Both the position numbers and the translations under genes were made by a program. Of a stretch of DNA of 64,000 nucleotides, positions 49,251-61,668 are shown in pieces. Every line of letters begins with the position of its first letter. The stretch's first letter is position 1. Location of the stretch: assembly GCF_022201045.2 (NCBI RefSeq), contig NC_068560.1, forward strand, positions 33,939,001-34,003,000, given 5' to 3'. Source of the stretch: Citrus sinensis (Eukaryota; Streptophyta; Magnoliopsida; Sapindales; Rutaceae). A model generated the notes under the pieces. The model was not told the origin of the DNA. It made no database searches and was given only the letters and a program-made list of their open reading frames with translations.

Positions 49251-51952
49251 CTCAAGATTTGTCACGGGAAGCTCACATGTACATTCATTTAGGTGGAATT
49301 GCACGTTCAAATATATAATGATAATGAAACCAAAAGCAACCTGTAAAGAGTTATATGTATTAAAAATCATGGATGATAATAATTCCCTTGTATATCTTTA
49401 TCAAACAAATTCTGTTACACCAGTCACGTGAATTCTGGGTCTACTTTAACAAAAAGATACTAATGGATAATTAAACTAAATAAACGCAAAGCATCTTTGA
49501 AAATAAGATTTGATTTTATGCTAGAATCTGCTCCGCATACATTTAGTATGTACCACATGCGCAAGCCACCATTTGCAGGCTTCCAGGCTACAGCTAAGAC
49601 AGTGAATTTCTGGTCTGATATTGCGTTGAAGTATAACATTTGGGTCCCTAACTTTTTGTAAAACTAAAAATTAAAACATAGTTTTTTCTTCATGAGTTTT
49701 TCATCGATAAGGTTAGTACATTACGTTCAGAGTACTACTAAAAAAACTGTTGGATAAGCTGATTCCATGATATACAGTATATAGATTTTTAACAGGATTT
49801 AGGTTTACTAGCAGGTCTTATGTCAAATTTTATCATAATTGAAGGACCCGATGTTAAATAGGTTCATAGACTTTTATAAAAAATTTACTATAAGGAGACG
49901 CATTTGGCAGCTTCTAAAGTTGACAGGATAAAACGCAAAAGCGTGTAAAGTCTACAGTCAATAAGTCGAAGTACAACAAAAACGTTTCTTAATTTTGGCT
50001 TTATTTCAGCCGCTTCATGCAAGTAAAATACATTTTGTAAATTTAATGCCCATTCGCGGCGAGGCGAGGTGTGATGCACCGTCCAATCAAAGAACTGAGA
50101 ATTGATAGAATCTTATCGGGGGAATTTGGATTGATGATCATTGAGAGAATCTAGAAGGCTTTTCACTCTCTGCGTACTGTCATGACTCACGAGTCACGAC
50201 AAGTAAAAGCCGCTTTTCGTTTGTTCTTTTCTTTTGTACGAAAGCAAATGACCACACGCGTCTGGTCCGGTTGTGGAGCCCACACGCACGCGCGGGACTT
50301 TAATTGAGTGGACTTGGAAACGTGGGCTTGACTGTTGGAAACAATCTTGCCACGATTATAAGCCACAATAAGGGTCTTATCAACGATTGCTTTATTTATT
50401 TTATTTTTAAAAAAATTATTAATTTATTTATTTATCTGTGAAATAGTTTTTATACGAGATCCTTCGTATCAGATTATCATAATCAACTGTCAGTATTATC
50501 TAATTTAAGCAATAATCAGCTATTTATAATATAAATTGTAGTTTGAGTAATAATATCATATAATAAAAAAAAATTATCTGTATTATCTAATTTTAGCTAC
50601 ATGAGACAGCTTGAAATTTCTAGCAACTCAAAAGCAATTGCTTTATACTAAAAAATGATAATGATGTAAGTGTGAGATTATGAGTAATTATTTTTGGATT
50701 TACTATGATGTAACTCGTCAAAACCCCACGATAAAGTAGAATTAATGAAGTATTTTTACACAAATTATTACCTATCTATGCAGTTGGAATTAAACGTGAT
50801 ACGAGTGTAATCAATCCACCACAGTTAATGCCCATTTGATATATAATCTCAACCACTGGAAGTGTGCTAATTCAACTATCCACAACCAGCTTCCTAATGT
50901 GAAGGCCAATTTGAAATGTTAGTTGGCAGAGGAAGGCGGCCTCAGTTTCAAAGCGATAAGTATCGCATCACGCTTGGTGTTCGAAACAGGGAAAGCACAA
51001 TCCCATAACAGCTGAAACACCCAACCCATGAGCGCAGTTAAATTGCATAAAAATGCCCAGTAGGGAACTTGTTTGGTGAAGTAAAAATGGTGGCCTCAGA
51101 TCAGAAGATCTTCAGGTGACCCCTGAAGTTAAGTCACCGTGCTGATTTCAGCTTAGCTCTCAGCTTTCTTCACTACGGAAGCTTTCTGAAACCAGCACGC
51201 ATAGTAAATCCCAACTCATTTCCTCAGCTCACATGCTGTGAGAATCATGACAACTACATGGTCAAAGATATCAAATAGAAGGCACCAATACCAGAAAGAG
51301 GGTTCTGAACATTTTGCAGAAATTACTTCTTTCATTGATGAAACCATAAAAAGTGGGCAGCATTAGCTGATTCATATGTCATCACTCATCAGCAAGATAC
51401 TGCAGATTTTGGAGTGCGCACTACAATGATGTAATATTATCACAAAGGTTTGGATAAGAATCCTATGAAGCTCTTTGGTTGATTAGAATCTAGGGCCTTC
51501 TAAATTCCAGTATAGAGAAGATTTTTAGTTTGGGTGACTCACTATTGTATATGTAAATGGACATAACCTACGTGAAAATGTCTTAATTTACCCACAAAAG
51601 TTGAAATTGTAATGATAACTATTGTCAATACTAAACCCTTTTCTAGCTTTTCTTACGAGGCGGCTAATAAAGTTCGGTTTGACGTTCGAGATTAGGTAAC
51701 AAGGGGGGGGAAGAAGAAAGCAATAAAATAAGAAAGGAAAAGATGAAAAAGTGATTCGTGAATCATGATAAAGTAGAAAGATTGATTAGTTTAGTCAAAC
51801 TCAACAGCTACACATCACAATAGGATTTAAAGTCAAGCATCTCATCCACGGACATATTTATCTTCTAAGACTTGCGATAATGAGCCCAGGAATAAAGATA
51901 TTAATCACGCTCTATGTATCTACCGAGTCCACATGAAGGCTTGCTTGTAATC
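49251..51952. other. Intergenic, carboxypeptidase upstream region
   Basis: No gene supported. A small imperfect hairpin lies at 51139-51198 (13-base arms with one mismatch). The block from about 50900 to 51500 is less AT-rich than its surroundings and may be transcribed, but it has no good open frame. Confidence 0.4.
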
Positions 51953-51962
51953 TTTTACCAAT

Positions 51963-53478
51963 GGATAATTTTCAGTTTTCTTTCTTGAGGTTTGTCCTAT
52001 CTCCACTTTGAGAGATTGTATCAGCGTATCTCCACCTTCTTCTCCTACTCGTTAACTGGACCGTTTGTTGACTGATTAAATAACTAAAATACCCTTGCAC
52101 CATAATTAGTAACTATCACCATCTTTTTAAAATCATCTTCAATTTCCTGTATAATAAAAAACCCAATAACAAACGCAACTAGCTAGCCCTAAAAAATCCC
52201 CATAAAATCTGAACTCAATAAACTCATTCCTCATCTTTCAATAAAGACATGCAAATTTTATATTATTGCCTCATCTTTTAACCTTCAAAATCTTTCTTCA
52301 GTTAAATAATAAGGGGTAAAAGTCTATTTAGTCAATGTATTTTAAGATTAGTATTCATTTAGTCCCTATATTTTTAAAAATACCTCGAAACATCTCTGTC
52401 ATTAAAGTATTGATACCCTTACTGTTACTTTTTATTTTTTTAGCTTACTTTTACAATATTACCCTTCAATAATAATTTTTTTGTTTGGACACTAATAAAA
52501 ATAAAATAATTAAATTACCAATTTAAACCTAAAAAATAAAAATAAAAATTTATATTAATTTTTAATTGTCAAAAATTATATGCAAATTACCAAGTGCGCA
52601 AACGGTGCTTGCAAAAAAATTAAAATAATTTTTTAGGGTTAAATTAGTAATTTAATTATTTTCTTTTTATTAATGTCCAAAAAATTATTATAAAAGGATA
52701 ATATTGTAAAAGTAAGCTAAAAGAAATGAAAAGTAACAGTAGGGGTATCAATACTTTAACGGCAGGAATGTTTCGAGATATTTTTAAAAATACAGGAACT
52801 AAATGGACACTAATCTTAAAATTCAGGGACTAAATGAGCTTTTACCCAAATAATAAGTAGCTAAAACTCAAATTGGAGCATGCATTTGATATTATAAAAA
52901 AAAAGAAAAAACAAAATCATCTCCACAAACCCACATCATCAATAACAACAAGCAACATTTTATATACCCAACTTTATTTTCAACTAATCTCATCACCATT
53001 TGAAGAAAAAAAAATACTTTTGCTGATGGCGGTTAGTTCAGTTGATTTCTTGAATAGGTATCTGCCGTGATCGATTCAGATTTGGTTCATCTTCATTTTG
53101 TTATGTGCAGCGACAAATCCCTTCAAAGTATTTTTGTGAGGAATTGAATTGGGTTCTGAGTTTTGTGGCTTCGATCTCTCCTAGAGAAGAGCATAGTTAT
53201 TATAGTTTTTGAGTAAAAATACAATGGATAAAAGCATACTTTTATTGTTAACCCAATCGACATTAGAGTATTCTATTCACTTTACAGTTCCCAAAGTGCA
53301 AAGTTTTGAGATTGTTTGAATATTTAATCCAAAAGTATACAATTACTAATTTGTCTTCTTCGTCTAACCTTATACGAAACTACATACTAACGTAAAGGGA
53401 GGAAAGTGAAGATACGCTGATACAATCTATCAAAGTGGAGATACGGCAAACCTCAAGGGAGGAAACTGAAAATTTCCC
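51963..53478. mobile_element. Non-autonomous MULE-like element, outer
   Basis: A 1516-base element with terminal inverted repeats of about 80 bases: left from GGATAATTTTCAGTTTTC, right (reverse complement) from GGGAAATTTTCAGTTTCC, both continuing with CTTGAGGTTTG and ATTGTATCAGCGTATCT. A 10-base duplication with one mismatch flanks it: TTTTACCAAT (51953-51962) and TTTTTCCAAT (53479-53488). Another element (52314-52847) is nested inside. No transposase is present. The family is inferred from TIR length and duplication size. Confidence 0.75.
52314..52847. mobile_element. Foldback MULE-like element, nested
   Basis: A 534-base element made almost entirely of two inverted arms of about 200-250 bases, each starting GGGTAAAAG and containing TATTTTTAAAAATA and AGCTTACTTTTACAATATTA. 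An exact 10-base duplication AAATAATAAG flanks it (52304-52313, 52848-52857). It lies inside the outer element, so it inserted later. The transcript could fold into a long double-stranded RNA. Confidence 0.85.
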
Positions 53479-53488
53479 TTTTTCCAAT

Positions 53489-54792
53489 CTTATATCAATC
53501 AGCCTGATTCTTCATTCACCTCCTTATATTTAATTATTTATTTGCCCTTTGATTGCTTTTTCGCAGTATAGCCTGCATGGTTCTTGCTCCTGGTTATTAA
53601 TTTAACTACTGTACGGCTCATTGTTTTCAAAAACAAGAACTACAGAAAATTGTAAGGAAATGTGCTTCGCTGAAACTTGTTTGCAGTATATACTTTCTGC
53701 CGTGTATATGGACTAAAAAAAAAAAGGCCTTTATGTCAGTACGCCGTGTAAAAGAACACAGGGATCCACAATTTGTTTAGTTTATTACAACAAAAGAGAA
53801 ACTATGCATAAAATTTGATTAGCTTAATTGTGCAATAAAAGGAAAACCATGTGCGAAAATAACATTTTTGGTCCATTATTTTGAACCTTTTTTACCCCAA
53901 ACTTCTAAGAATTGTCGTAATGGTGGCAATAAAAATTAACGTTGGTAGGCTGACTTTGCTTTCACTTCCGAATCCTTTTCTTTTGCTTTATTAAATGATT
54001 TTGAAATCTTAAGTACATTTTTTCCCCTTAAAGATTGAGTTGAACTGTTTACCTTTTTTTTTTTTTGGTTGGTGTGAGAAATTCTTATCAACTGTTATGT
54101 AACAACCATATCTAATTATTTGTAAATTTACAGAAGATCAAGTCGCCTACAATGCCTTAGATCAAACATCCACCTATATTCACTAATCTATTTTGAGAAG
54201 TTATGAAGCCAAAGACAATCATCTGGATCTCCTTCATGATTCCTCACCACTGGTTAAGCCATTGGCTCCAGGCTCCACGGCATTCTTGTTTCCAGCTGCT
54301 CATTTAGCAGCTGATTATCATTCTCAGCTCCAGCTTGTGCCCCTGCAGAGCATTGTTATGGCAGCACAAGCAATTAATGTGTGAAGTTTGGATTCTCTTC
54401 CAACTAGAATTGATGTGTTTACACATGAATCATTTTTCACTAACAAAAAATATGAGTGGAGGTATGATTTGAATGATGCTGTTCGGGGTAAAGAATAACA
54501 TGTGATATGTATTGTAATAAATATGTTGCATGATCCATTCAATTAATAGAAGTCATGCCTTAGATTAAACAATAAAAAATACGAATTAAACAGGTATCTT
54601 TGATCATAAACATATTGAGGCTCTAGTCAGGTTTATTTGAGCTTTGAATTATCTAAAGATTGTGTTAAGATCAATCTGAACTCCAAAAATATGTTAAATG
54701 GATTCAAGGAAATCGAAATTACCCGCTACATCAGTCCCCTGCCTTGCAGCAGCAGTAACATTTTCATCTCTGACAGCATAGGAAGATAACTT
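53489..54792. other. Intergenic
   Basis: No gene recognised. A + strand frame at 54193-54384 encodes 63 residues without family likeness; an upstream TTTACAG could be a splice acceptor, but no partner exon was found. Confidence 0.35.
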
Positions 54793-56821
54793 TCAACAAT
54801 CAGAATGCAATCTAACCAAACGTAAGGAATCAAATGTTGTATTCAAACGCCATTCCCTTTGCTTTTTACTGAGTGGTCTTCCTTTCCCAGCCTTTTCCCT
54901 ATTTATTCTCACATCTGCTAAACCCCAGGTGCAACATTCTGTTTCCATGTCAAAAGAAATGAGCCTGAAAACACCATCACTTTCTGAGGGTGAACCTGTT
55001 GTGACCGTTTCACCAACATATTTCACATACATTGCTCGATCCTTGAACCGTTCCAGCTCCTGTGGAATCCGAACTACCCTTTCAACACCAGGAGATGATA
55101 CCTAACATAAAAAATTTTAAAATCAGGAAAATTTGAAAATATATCTATATTTTAGACCCAAAAGATTGAAAAATGAACTTATACCAAATTAAACCATTGA
55201 GGTTAGAGGTCCAATGACCAAACCAGGCTTAATCATGACTATTATTTTAGTTATCATCTTAGATTGTTTGTCTGCAGAGGGAATGCCATGCTCTACAGCA
55301 AGCAAACACAGAAATGGGAAAAGCAAAAGGGTAAGAAGGTAAATGTCAAAAGAATAATTATAAATAACTGAATACCTCCAAAGATGTGTTCTCGGGAATT
55401 GATTTAGCAATCTCTGCTTCATCTAATCTTGCTCTATAGGTTGTACAAAAGGCTTCAATATCTTCCATACTGGGGGAACCAGACCTGTCACAAGCTACCA
55501 GCTGAGTAAGCCAAAGAGGCATTTTATTGTTAAGCACCCTGTTCCTGTGCTTTAATTTCTTTTCATCCCCTCCCCCCATCTCTCTATGAGCATCTTACAA
55601 ACCTATTCCTGATAACCAGTGTGACAACTTTACTGAACTTTTCAAAATAAAAAATAAGCTTAAAATTGTAATCTGATAGTATCAATACATGCCTCTAATA
55701 GATTAATTGCAAACGGGAATCATAAACTGACTAAAATCAACATCCTAGTGACACTCTTGAAAGTATATGTCATCTATGTCAATCACAAATCTTTTAGAGG
55801 GTTAATTGATGCTTACTTATTTGACATCTTCTCAATGCGAACTTTAATAGTGGAATTTGGCAATGTCCTAAAGGCATATATTTTCAAGTCACCATCAAAT
55901 GACAGACAAACATCTTCAGCTATTGCCAGTGCTTCTTTATCCCACCAAGTCCCAGCAAGAGATATTCCACCTCCAGCACCTCCATCTCCAACCTTCAGAG
56001 TTCAGACAGAGGATAATTAAGAAATCATTGAGTGTAAATTGCAAAAGATATAATAGACAACAATCTCTTGAAGACAAACTAACGTAAGCTTCACTTTCTT
56101 CTTCGACATACTCATCTTCAAAATCATTACTGTCATCATCCATCAACGCCTCTGCAAGATCAAGACAAATTCATAGCTACATAACAGCTTCATTGTCAAA
56201 TACAACCAAAATTAACCGCTTGAAAGTTGAAAGAGTAAACATTTTAAAATATGTTTGTAAATGCTCTTTACTTAATTTTGAAAGCACAGCAGTTAAAAAT
56301 GTTTGTCGAACACCGACTTTTAATTCAGCAGCTAATGTTTAGCCACCACCCCTTATTTATTAACACTTGCAGCTTGTTATTCCGTTCAGCCTTCAGGCCA
56401 CCTGAATCCCAAACCTAGAATTACCCTCCTCAGGAATTTTCGAATAACTAAAATTTTACATTATAAAATTTCCCAGCAACCAAACAGCTTAAAAAAACTT
56501 AAAAAAAGAAAAAAGAAGAAAGAGAGCAAAAGGGTAACTAGTACCATCTTCAAAGTCTTCAAAAAGAACTTCCTCTTCTTCATCTTCTTCCATCAATACA
56601 TCTTCAACTAAGGTCTGTTTGAGAACTGACTCTGAGTCCGATTGTGAACTTTTCTTCTTCTTGGCCAGGACTCTGTAGGACCTGTTTGGAATGTCGTGAA
56701 ATGGGAATGTGAAGTTATGAGAAGAGCAAGAAGGCCTGCATAAGCTTAAGCTGCTGAGGTTGGTGATATTTGGAGTCGCAAATTGAGTAATTTTGATATT
56801 GCAAGATGAAATCAAATCCAT
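54793..56821 (-). CDS. RimP-like (UPF0090/DUF150) chloroplast protein
   Basis: Bacterial RimP helps mature the small ribosomal subunit; the plant form is expected to do so in chloroplasts. Five exons, complement 56545-56821, 56084-56151, 55817-55992, 55376-55484 and 54793-55101, join in frame to 312 residues. Residues 1 to about 52 look like a transit peptide, rich in Ser and Asn with few acids. An acidic stretch follows (about 70-115, EEDEEEEVLFEDFED), then the two-part RimP domain: SGSPSMEDIEAF and the family signature VSSPGVERV with RPLSKKQREW near the end. From memory Arabidopsis At1g77122, next to ADH1, belongs to this family, which fits the order here. Confidence 0.87.
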
Positions 56822-57448
56822 TTTTTTGTTTCTCGAAACTGAGAAAATGAATGAAATTCTCAGGAAATCGAACCTTCAAGTAACAAAGCATCGTCAGTTT
56901 GCCGTGTTTCGATTTTGGGTTAAAGGAGACTGCGTTTCCACAAAACGGTGTCGCTGAGTCGTGTGTGATTTGCAGCAAACGACGTCGGCTTCTTTTCCCC
57001 GCTAGCCCTTTTTCCACGTAAGCAATTTACCGTTAGTTCATTAGTGATTATTAAACTCATCTGGTAACGGACATATACTTAAAATTAATTTTTTGTTATC
57101 AAATATTAGGATTATGAAAAGTTATTTTTAAATCAAATATAAATTATATATAAGTAACTTAGCAGCCAGCCATTATTATAAGACATTTTACTAAAATTGC
57201 TCGTTAAATTGCCTCACCGAAATCTTTATCAAGAATCAAAGCCATGCCATGATAATGAAATTTACGAAGTGAGTGTAAATACAGTCAATGAGAATGGGCG
57301 TGGCGTACTATGAATTATGTAAGACGTATTAAACAGGCTAATAAGAACTGAAGTGATGACATTAATCAACATACTCAACTGTATAAAACTGTCACTCTGT
57401 ATTCTACATTGAAATTTGAAAATATGAGAAATAAAAAATGATCAATCA

Positions 57449-60400
57449 TTAGGAAGAGAGAGATGCAGAAGTAATAGCCGGTGGTGGTGGAGTAGAAGCA
57501 GTGGAATTATCTGTCCAATTTTTCTCACCCCAGTGCCACAACATGCTTTCCCAGAAGCAAAAATCCTCAAAGCAAGTTTTCAAACGCTTATCTTGTATTT
57601 TGATCTTCCAATGACCATCAGTGTAGTTAGCCTTTTCAGCTTGCCTTCGATCCCACTCCAATGCTGCCTTCTGCTTCGACCTAAGCAAGCAAAACTTTTG
57701 CAAGTGTTCCGGCATGGCATCATGCACCTTCCACCATGTTTTATGTGCAATATCACTCGCAAACTCCTGCAAAATATCCACATTCCAGTTGCAATCGTAG
57801 TCCCGGAAGCACAGCCATGGTTTGTTACCCAGATAGTGAAGGACATAAAGTATGGGAGGATCAGCTCCAAAGAGTCGAATCTTCATATGTTTCTTCTCCT
57901 CTTCGTCACCTTCCCAAAAATGCTTCAAGAAGTTCATGTGTTTTGGAATCCGGTGCCACCATGTGAAGATTTCATTCAGATAACCCTGGTCTCCACCATT
58001 GTATGACTCGATCTCATAGATGTGATCCATCAGTAGCTGGAAGGTACAATTTGATGGCTCAACCACCATAACACCTGAGTTGAAGAGGGTAGCATTGTTC
58101 CCTGTGGCAGTTATTTCGGGCATCTCAAACAAAAAATCAATGTTCCTAAGTATAAGCAGGTCAGCATCAATGAAAATTATCTTGTCATAATCTGTCAACT
58201 GCCAGAGACGAAATTTACTGTAGTTCCATTCATTGTATGCATCACGTTCGGCTTTTGGGTTCCTGATTCTTTGGATTGTATGGATTTTCCAGCCTGCAGC
58301 CTCCAAGCCACCTCTGTGATAGTCACTAATTGTTTCATCAACAAGTATCACAAGATCTCGTGTTGAACCTGCCATGCGGATACTCTGAGCTGCAGCAATG
58401 GCCCCACAAACATATACATGTGCAGAATGAAGGATGGTTGCGTATGCTTCCCGTCGAGCCCTTTCTGAGTAGAAATTCTCTGTTCAAACATATCTAGTAA
58501 GAATTTTCAGCTAATAAACCACAAACAAGTTACAGTATGTAGATTTCAGAGACATCAAAATAAAGCAACAGATAGAAAGCCACAGAAGTATAAGTATTCT
58601 CAGTATACTCTTTTTATTTCTATCATGACTGGTACGGTTGTGGTCAGTGATTAATGTCACCAATTAAACGGTCATCTAGTAGTGATTTAACCAAATAGCT
58701 GCTGCTTATTTCTTTTCATCTGGACCTGGATGGATAAATGCACTAGTATAGAAAGTAAATTCACATAGACATCATAATTGCTCATACATCATCACTAAAT
58801 CAAAAAACCTTCAATACAGATAAAAGGATAAAGTAGGTAAGAAAGTCAGACCAGCAGGATTCCGCTTCATTTACATACTTTGATAAAACTGCAGAATGAG
58901 ACAATGTAAAGCAATCAGATTCGTACTGACCTTTAGCCTTAAGAGGAACAGCAAGTTCACATGATCCCACAGGGAGCAATAGCTTTTCTCTCAACCTATG
59001 GAGGTTGGGTTTGTATAGCCATGCATTTCCTTCACGTACCACAATGTCCTTGCAAGTGAAGAGATTCGGGATTGGAAAGCACTCAGTCACCAAAAGCACA
59101 TGCACTGGATGAAGACCCTTAGAAGAGGAAGCAATCCTAGCCGCTTCAAGCTGTAAGTGCAAACGGGCCACATCTCTTGACCACCTCCCTAACTTGATGC
59201 AAGGAAGCTTGACGGCCACAAGATCAATGCGTGGTTTTCCAGGTACTTGAAGTTTGGGCAGAGAAGGGCAAGTGGGAACTTCAAATTCTTCTTCTTCATC
59301 TATCCATTCAGGGTATAGCGATTCCCAGGTTATGTCATTTGAAACATGATCTAGGTTCAGAACGACATGCTCAGCATCCGGTATTAGCTGCTTCCAATGA
59401 TCAACCTCACTGTCATTAAAGTTTAGCAAGCCAATGCCCTGAAACTCATTTCTGCCAGTCAGTTTCTCTACAACATTTGAGATTTGATCCCAGTTGATGT
59501 CCAAAGTTGATAAGTATTGTGGATCTCTGCTAGCACTCTCTCTCACCCATCTGTCAGCAAAAGTTGACCAACAAGCATTATAACTCTAGTCAATATCAAT
59601 AAAAAGACAACTGCTCTTAGTTTTGCCGGTAAATGAAAGATTATGTAACATTTGAAAATTTGTGAAATGAAGTAATTTTGTCCTAAGAGGCAGAAACAAA
59701 GTTCCAGCAAGGGGAAGCCAATTTCAGGATGACTCCTATTCATACCAGAAAAAGCAAGAAAGTAGTAAAAGCAAAAATAACAAATGAAAAACATTGTGAA
59801 TAGACAGTCTAACATACCGAGATACAGAATTGGATGGATGATCTGCAATATGAACGGCTGGAGAGCGAAATAGTGTCAAGAAACTTCCCAATAAAATGAT
59901 AACTAGCACAACTTGCAAGGTGGATATCCTGAAGTTAAAATTCCTACATTGTATAGGAACATGGAGAGCCTTCTCAACATCTTTAAAATACTTATTTCTT
60001 GGGAACCTTCTTTTGCTTGTCTCTTCACTGTAACACAAGAGAAGTATAAGCACATCCGTGAGCAGAAATTTGTCTCAATTGATTTCACTGTATGTATATA
60101 TAGCAAAACATAAGTCATATTTACAATGATAGAGTGGTAGACAGACAGACAGACAGACAGAAACATAAGGCTCACTAAGTTTTCTACACCAGAACTCGTT
60201 CACTAAATTACAGAAACCTTGGCACACTGAATGGGTAATTACTCTGGTATTTCTTGTACAAAGAGACCAACAACCATCGAAGGTGTGAACAAGAACAAAC
60301 TTTGCAAACTTCCTATTGAAATCACTATATACCAAAATTATTGCAGATACTTTTCACATGTAAGACGCAGATATATTTCTCCAAACAAACCTCGTGTTTG

Positions 60401-60968
60401 CTATTTCCAATATTATTCCCAAGAATTGGAGCGTATCTTCATTATTGCATCTAATATCCAGAATGTCTACACAATATCTTCCTATTAGCGATCAAATATG
60501 CATCTTACAAAGCACATACAGTTCCAAAATCAGTAACCGGTAACTAAAACTACACTGCCAAACACCCCCCCCCCAACAAACCCAAAAAAAAAAAACTCAT
60601 TTTATATATTTAATAAACTTTTTAGAAAGGCCATTACTCGAGTCAATTCATCAACTAATTCAAGAATTATTGCAGAACAAATTAAGCACCAGTATATCAT
60701 ACAAAACGGCGAATAAGCAACGTACCATACTAAGAAAAACCAAGTAATTAATTTTCATGACTTGATTAAGAAAATAGATCTGAGTGATACTAATTATGTA
60801 AAACATAAAGAACGGAGGAGGAATCGAGTACTTCGAGAGCACCGTAACTAATTTATATCCTCGAAGTGAGTTTAAGCAAAATGAAAGAAGAGTCCAGAGA
60901 ATAAGAACTGACTTTGAGGAAGAGAGGCGGTGTCTGGCCTCAGTCGGACTGGTGGCAGGACCTCTCAT
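57449..60968 (-). CDS. GUX3: Xylan glucuronosyltransferase, GUX3/PGSIP2 type (GT8)
   Basis: Golgi glycosyltransferase of family GT8 that puts glucuronic acid side groups on xylan. Four exons, complement 60913-60968, 59818-60027, 58931-59550 and 57449-58479, join in frame to 638 residues. The N-terminus MRGPATSPTEARHRL is cytosolic, a membrane anchor (LQVVLVIILLGSFLTLF) lies at about residues 48-64, a stem follows, and the GT8 domain lies in exon 4 with the DxD metal motif FIDADLL at about 400-402 and LFNSGVMVVEPS and GDQGYLNE downstream. The Pro-rich end STPPPPA is short. It is divergent from VPS45 with about 700 bases between starts, as for the remembered Arabidopsis pair At1g77130/77140. 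Intron 1 has a GACA microsatellite near 60140-60161. Confidence 0.93.
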
Positions 60969-61668
60969 CTTGTGCGAATCAGTTGCATCATGGGAAAGTC
61001 CTCATCTGATTTCCGAAAACAGAATTTCAGAAACGGATGAAAACAGTTTTTAAAATCAGAAATTTGTGCTGTGATCTGCCACTGTCAAGAAATGTATTTA
61101 ACAGTGCCAGTTGAGAATCGATGGCGCGGTTATAGTTTAAGAGCTGTCCTTAGGACCCTCTCTCAGTCAAAACAAGTCTGGTCAATGCACATAGCCATGA
61201 ATGTAATAGAATAACAACTCTTTCTTTCCTATTTTGTTTGGTGAGCTAATTTTGTTTGGTGAGCTAATTTTGTTTGTTTGCTTTTATTTTTCTATTAATT
61301 TATTTATTTGTTTTTATGTCACTTTCATAATTACTCCACTGTTTTTATCAGCGGAGGGGGTCACCATCCGAAAAATGACAAACATCAAGGACTGGAATTA
61401 ACAAAAATCAAGGACTCAAATGTTATTACTCCATTGTTTGAGTTTAAACGGTGCGTTCCATATTTTGGAAAAACGCTGAGTTTTAACTTCGAGTCTTTCA
61501 TTTCAGATTCCTAATTCCCTCTTCATAGATCTGCACTTCCTCCAACCTGAACAAGATCGTTAGAAACTTCGCGGCAATTGCATTTTCAGGCTTGATTCCC
61601 AACTCTCGTTCATCCTCATCATCATATCAATCTTCCAAATCGTAGCCCTATCTGGAGGGCTCACGAAA
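60969..61668. other. Shared upstream region of GUX3 and VPS45
   Basis: 700 bases between two divergent ATG codons. It must hold both promoters and both leaders. A duplicated ATTTTGTTTGGTGAGCTA word stands at about 61231-61271. No TATA box at a clear distance was seen for either gene. Confidence 0.5.

Noticed and set aside
54193-54384. 63-codon plus-strand frame with a possible upstream splice acceptor
   Set aside because: No matching upstream exon and no recognised domain.
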